The notes beneath the pieces are model-generated. The model did no database searches and had not been told where the DNA came from. It was given only the letters and a program-made list of their open reading frames with translations. From positions 1 through 36,361 of the forward strand of contig NZ_RFFI01000032.1 in the NCBI RefSeq assembly GCF_003696205.1: 36,361 bases of DNA, read 5' to 3'. The translations under genes were made by a program, and so were the position numbers. The stretch is from Cellulomonas triticagri. GTDB taxonomy: Bacteria > Actinomycetota > Actinomycetes > Actinomycetales > Cellulomonadaceae. Of this stretch, positions 33,058 through 36,361 are shown piece by piece. Every line of letters starts with the position of its first letter. The stretch's first letter is position 1.

Positions 33058-33867
33058 TCAGCCTGCGGCGGCCTCGTCCAGGGCCACCGCGAGGTCGGCC
33101 AGCAGGTCGGCGACGTCCTGCGGCTCCGGCACCCGGAACCGCGCGCTCGTGGGCCCCGCGCCGACCTTCAGCGTCAGCCCCTCGGGCGCGACCGCCTCGA
33201 ACGCGTGCTCGTCGGTCACGTCGTCCCCGGCGACCAGTACCGCCCCGGCCCCGATCTCGGCGCGCAGCGCCGACAGAGCAGCCCCCTTGTCGGCGTCGAG
33301 CACCGAGACCTCGACCACCTTCTTGCCGTGCAGCACCGCCGAACCCAGCCGACCGCCGACGGCGAGCGCGTCGCGCTCGGCCGCCTCGGCGGTCGCGGGG
33401 TCGGCCATGCGGGTGTGCACCGCCACCGCCGCGGGCTTGGACTCCACCCACACGCCGTCCCGGCCGCGCGCGACGGCCTGCATCTCGCCGCCGAGCCCGT
33501 CGAGACGGTCCTGCTGCTCGTCGGTCAGCGTCATGACCGCGCGGTCCAGCCCGTGCTCGGCGACCCGGGCGCGCTCCGCGCCGTGGCTGCCGATGAGCAC
33601 CGTGCCGGGCGGGACCTCCGCCAGGCGGTGCAGGTCGCCCATCGAGCGCCCCGACAGCAGGGCGAGCCGCACCGTGCGCGGGTGCGCGGCCAGCGCGCGC
33701 AGCGCCGTCACGGCGTCGGGGAGCACCCGCGACGCCTGCGGGTCGTCCTGCAGCGGCGCGAGGGTGCCGTCGAAGTCCAGCGCCACCAGCAGCGGGTGGC
33801 GTGCGGGGTCGGCGACGGCCTCGCGGAGCGCGGCGCGCAGGGCGGCGCCGTCCAGGGGGTCGGGCAC
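33058..33867 (-). CDS. otsB: Trehalose-6-phosphate phosphatase
   Basis: A 269-aa HAD phosphatase that completes trehalose synthesis. Catalytic HAD motif I is VALDFDGTLAP with Asp 31 as nucleophile and Asp 33 as acid. Motif II is LALLSGRS, the GSHGAE loop is conserved, VESKPAAVAVHTR belongs to the cap, and motif IV is VAGDDVTDEHAFEAV. GTG at 33867 has AGAGG 5-6 nt upstream. It follows otsA with a 10-nt gap, so the two form an operon. Confidence 0.95.
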   Translation of the reverse strand: MPDPLDGAALRAALREAVADPARHPLLVALDFDGTLAPLQDDPQASRVLPDAVTALRALAAHPRTVRLALLSGRSMGDLHRLAEVPPGTVLIGSHGAERARVAEHGLDRAVMTLTDEQQDRLDGLGGEMQAVARGRDGVWVESKPAAVAVHTRMADPATAEAAERDALAVGGRLGSAVLHGKKVVEVSVLDADKGAALSALRAEIGAGAVLVAGDDVTDEHAFEAVAPEGLTLKVGAGPTSARFRVPEPQDVADLLADLAVALDEAAAG

Positions 33868-33877
33868 GGGGGTCCTC

Positions 33878-35311
33878 TCAGACGTGGTGGTCGCGCGTGG
33901 GCACGGCCGTCAGCACGGACAGGAACGAGGCGGACCAGTGGGCCACGTCGTTCTCCAGGACCCGGCGGCGCAGGCGGCGCATCCGCTTGCGGGCCTCGCG
34001 CGGGTCGATGTTCGCGGCGTGCTGGATGGCGTTCTTCAGCCCGACGATGTCGTGCGGGTTCACCAGGATCGCCGCGCCGCCGAGCTCGTCGGCCGCACCG
34101 GTGAACTCGCTGAGCACCAGGGCGCCCTTGTCGTCGGACCGCGCCGCGATGTACTCCTTCGCGACGAGGTTCATGCCGTCCCGCAGGGCGGTGACGAGCA
34201 TGACGTCCGCCGCGAGGTACAGCGCCGCCATCTCCTCCATCGGGTAGGAGTGGTGCATGTAGTGCACGGCCGCGTGGCCGAGCTCGCCGTGCTCGCCGTT
34301 GATCCGGCCGACCTGCGCCTCGACGTCCTCGCGCAGCTGCTGGTAGGCGCCGACGTTCTCGCGGCTGGGCGACGCGACCTGCACGAGCGTCGCCTCCGGC
34401 ACGGACATCCGGCCGTCCTCCAGCAGCTCCTCGAACGCCTTGATCCGGTGCCGGATGCCCTTGGTGTAGTCGAGGCGGTCCACGCCGAGCAGCAGGATCT
34501 CCGGGTCGCCGAGCTCGGAGCGGATCTCCTTGGCACGCGCCTGGACCTCGGGGGTGCGGGCGAGCCGGTCGAACGCGTGCGAGTCGATGGAGATCGGGAA
34601 CGACGCGGCGCGCACGTGCCGCTCGGTGCGGCCCTCCGCGTCGGTGAGCGTGATGACCTGCCCGCGGGTGGTCTTGTCCGTGAGCCGGCGCACGATGCGC
34701 ACGAAGTTGGCCGCGTCCCCGCCGCGCTGGAACCCGATGAGGTCCGCGCCGAGCAGCCCCTCCACGACCTGCTTGCGCCACGGCAGCTGCGCGAAGATCT
34801 CCAGCGGCGGGAACGGGATGTGGTGGAAGTAGCCGATCCGCACGTCCGGGCGCAGCTCGCGCAGGTACCGGGGGACGAGCTGCAGCTGGTAGTCGTGCAC
34901 CCACACCGTCGCTCCGGGCGCGGCCTGCGCGGCGGCGGCGTCCGCGAACCGGCGGTTGACCCGCTGGTAGGCGTCCCACCACTGCCGGTGGAACGTCGGG
35001 GGCTGGATCACGTCGTGGTACAGCGGCCACAGCGTGTCGTTCGAGAAGCCCTCGTAGTAGAAGGTCAGGTCGTCCTGCGACAGCTTCACCGGGACGAGGC
35101 GCATGTCGTCCGCGTCGAACGGCTCGAGCTCGAGGTCGGCCGAGCCGCCCCAGCCCACCCAGGCGCCGTCGGACTTCTGCACGACGGGCTCGAGGGCGGT
35201 CACGAGGCCGCCCGGGGAGCGGGTCCAGCTCGGCTTGCCGTCCTCGTCCAGCGTCACGTCGACCGGGAGGCGGTTCGCGACGACGACCAGGTCATAACCA
35301 GCAGATGTCAC
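33878..35311 (-). CDS. otsA: Trehalose-6-phosphate synthase
   Basis: A 477-aa GT20 glycosyltransferase that forms trehalose 6-phosphate from an NDP-glucose donor and glucose 6-phosphate. Motifs are VVANRLPV, RSPGGLVTALEPV, VGWGG, the acceptor-site WPLYHD, VWVHDYQLQLVPRYLRELRPD, IGYFHHIPFPP, LGVDRLDYTKGI and the donor-site REGMN-type loop ALRDGMNLVAKEYIAAR. GTG at 35311 has AAGGAG about 10 nt upstream. First gene of otsA-otsB. The product protects against osmotic and drying stress. Confidence 0.96.
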   Translation of the reverse strand: MTSAGYDLVVVANRLPVDVTLDEDGKPSWTRSPGGLVTALEPVVQKSDGAWVGWGGSADLELEPFDADDMRLVPVKLSQDDLTFYYEGFSNDTLWPLYHDVIQPPTFHRQWWDAYQRVNRRFADAAAAQAAPGATVWVHDYQLQLVPRYLRELRPDVRIGYFHHIPFPPLEIFAQLPWRKQVVEGLLGADLIGFQRGGDAANFVRIVRRLTDKTTRGQVITLTDAEGRTERHVRAASFPISIDSHAFDRLARTPEVQARAKEIRSELGDPEILLLGVDRLDYTKGIRHRIKAFEELLEDGRMSVPEATLVQVASPSRENVGAYQQLREDVEAQVGRINGEHGELGHAAVHYMHHSYPMEEMAALYLAADVMLVTALRDGMNLVAKEYIAARSDDKGALVLSEFTGAADELGGAAILVNPHDIVGLKNAIQHAANIDPREARKRMRRLRRRVLENDVAHWSASFLSVLTAVPTRDHHV

Positions 35312-35339
35312 GGATCTTCAGCTCCTTGGTGTCGACCTG

Positions 35340-35345
35340 ACCCTA
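35340..35345 (-). promoter_or_regulatory. Candidate -10 element of otsA
   Basis: TAGGGT on the minus strand. It would start transcription near 35333 and leave a leader of about 22 nt containing the AAGGAG SD. Confidence 0.45.
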
Positions 35346-35452
35346 ACGTGACCCCTCCTGGACCGCCCGGGATACGGGTGCGCCAGGTGGGGGAACCGTG
35401 CAGGTCCGGGCGCGCGCCGCGCGGCGACCCCGGTGGGGCGCGCACCGGCGGC

Positions 35453-35458
35453 TACCGT
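35453..35458 (+). promoter_or_regulatory. Probable leaderless -10 element of the Ser/Thr kinase gene
   Basis: TACCGT followed by 6 nt and ATG at 35465. No SD is visible. Confidence 0.5.
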
Positions 35459-35464
35459 GCGGGC

Positions 35465-36361
35465 ATGGAGCGCATCGGGCTGGCACCCGGCGCCGAGGTG
35501 GGCGGGTACACGATCCTGGCGCCCCTCGGCTCCGGCGGCATGGGCACGGTGTACCGGGCGGTGGACGGCGGCGGCACCCCGGTCGCGCTCAAGCTGCTGC
35601 ACCCGCACGTCGGCGCGGACCCGTCCTCCCGGGAGCGCCTGCGTCGTGAGGTGCTCGCGCTGCAGCGTCTGCGACACCCCGGCGTGGCCGCGGTGCTCGA
35701 CGCCGAGGCGGACTCGACCGAGGCGTTCCTGGTGACCGAGCTGGTCGGGGGTCCGGACCTCGCGGAGCACGTCCGCCAGCGCGGGCCGCTCGACGCCGCC
35801 GCCCTGCACCGCCTCGCCGCCGGGCTGCTCGACGCCCTCGACGCCGTGCACGCGGCGGGCGTCGTGCACCGCGACCTCAAGCCCAGCAACGTCCTGGTGA
35901 CCCCGGACGGCCCGGTGCTCATCGACTTCGGCATCGCGCAGTCCGTCGACGAGACCCGCGTGACCTCCGCCGGGTTCGTCGTCGGCACCCCCGGCTACCT
36001 CGCGCCCGAGCTCGTCGACGGCGCCGAGCCCACCCCCGCCACCGACCGCTGGGGGTGGGCCGCGCTGCTCGCCTACGCCGCCACCGGGCGCGCGCCCTTC
36101 GGGACCCGGCCGCTGGAGGCCGTGCTGGTCCGCACCCGCAGCGGCGACGCCGACCTCGCCGGGCTCGGACCCGTCACCGCCGGGGCGCTCTGGGACGCGC
36201 TCGCCGCGGACCCCCTCGACCGTGCCGAGCCCGAGGAGGTCGTCGCCGCGCTCGCCGAGGCCGAGCGGCGCGGGGAGCGGTACTCGTCCGAGGCGGCCGC
36301 GGCCACCGCGCGGCTCGCGACCCGCGGGGGGACCGCGGCGACCGCGGCGCTCGCGGGCACC
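35465..36361 (+). CDS. Serine/threonine protein kinase, N-terminal 299 residues (3' end outside window)
   Basis: The frame stays open to the right edge. A Hanks-type kinase domain covers residues about 14-265: glycine-rich loop LGSGGMGTVYRA (21-32), VALK with Lys 43, catalytic loop HRDLKPSN (135-142) with Asp 137, DFG (154-156) and activation-loop end GTPGYLAPE (174-182). All catalytic residues are present, so it should be active. The segment ATDRWGWAALLAYAATGRAPF replaces the usual DxxSLG. An Ala/Thr-rich region begins at about 280. In this family a membrane helix and an extracellular sensor may follow, but they are not in view. The start follows TACCGT by 6 nt. Confidence 0.93.
   Translation, partial: MERIGLAPGAEVGGYTILAPLGSGGMGTVYRAVDGGGTPVALKLLHPHVGADPSSRERLRREVLALQRLRHPGVAAVLDAEADSTEAFLVTELVGGPDLAEHVRQRGPLDAAALHRLAAGLLDALDAVHAAGVVHRDLKPSNVLVTPDGPVLIDFGIAQSVDETRVTSAGFVVGTPGYLAPELVDGAEPTPATDRWGWAALLAYAATGRAPFGTRPLEAVLVRTRSGDADLAGLGPVTAGALWDALAADPLDRAEPEEVVAALAEAERRGERYSSEAAAATARLATRGGTAATAALAGT

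Overview
The window is a very GC-rich actinobacterial chromosome segment. GTG starts are common and nearly every gene has a strong third-position G/C bias. Mycothiol synthesis (mshA), Lsr2, CarD, a SenX3/RegX3-type two-component pair and an adjacent xylose isomerase/xylulokinase locus together point to Micrococcales, most likely Cellulomonadaceae (Cellulomonas or a near relative). The family assignment is inference; I saw no rRNA. It is a core-chromosome region: I found no tRNA, CRISPR array, transposase, integrase or prophage, and no convincing exotic defence or secondary-metabolite system.

Layout. 1-3.5 kb: end of nadB, then nadC (NAD synthesis), lysS, a 61-aa membrane protein and lsr2, all on +, closed by a perfect 16-bp terminator. 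3.6-10.2 kb: sugar locus. xylA-xylB run on -, with a ROK repressor (xylR-like) diverging from xylA, followed on + by a beta-propeller lactonase whose stop overlaps the start of an MFS sugar transporter. 10.3-20.2 kb: mshA, a convergent Ddn-like flavoprotein gene, gpmA, divergent phoU, the sensor kinase/response regulator pair and pstSCAB. This is a phosphate regulon with two arrays of 11-nt-phased GTTCACC repeats that look like PHO boxes. 20.3-28.2 kb: a lipoprotein (LpqE position), carD, ispD-ispF, then an apparent insertion (PASTA lipoprotein, EamA exporter, divergent LysR regulator) splitting ispF from cysS-rlmB. 28.3-36.4 kb: a PPOX-fold protein, a DUF4032 kinase-like protein, an orphan MsiK-type sugar ABC ATPase, a PQQ-propeller membrane protein, otsA-otsB (trehalose) and the first 299 codons of a Ser/Thr kinase.

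The strongest cross-cutting signal is regulatory. About fourteen genes at transcription-unit starts have a TAnnnT-like -10 hexamer ending 6 or 7 nt before the start codon and lack a Shine-Dalgarno sequence, so they are probably leaderless. Operon-internal genes and a minority of first genes (lsr2, xylA, phoU, pstS, carD, the LpqE-like gene, otsA) instead have leaders, most with a recognisable SD. Several intercistronic gaps hold large hairpins (xylA-xylB, pstS-pstC, after ispF) that are not ordinary end-of-operon terminators.

The genes fit a free-living saprophyte that takes up and isomerises plant pentoses, uses a shared ABC ATPase for oligosaccharides, scavenges phosphate through PstSCAB and makes trehalose and mycothiol for stress protection.
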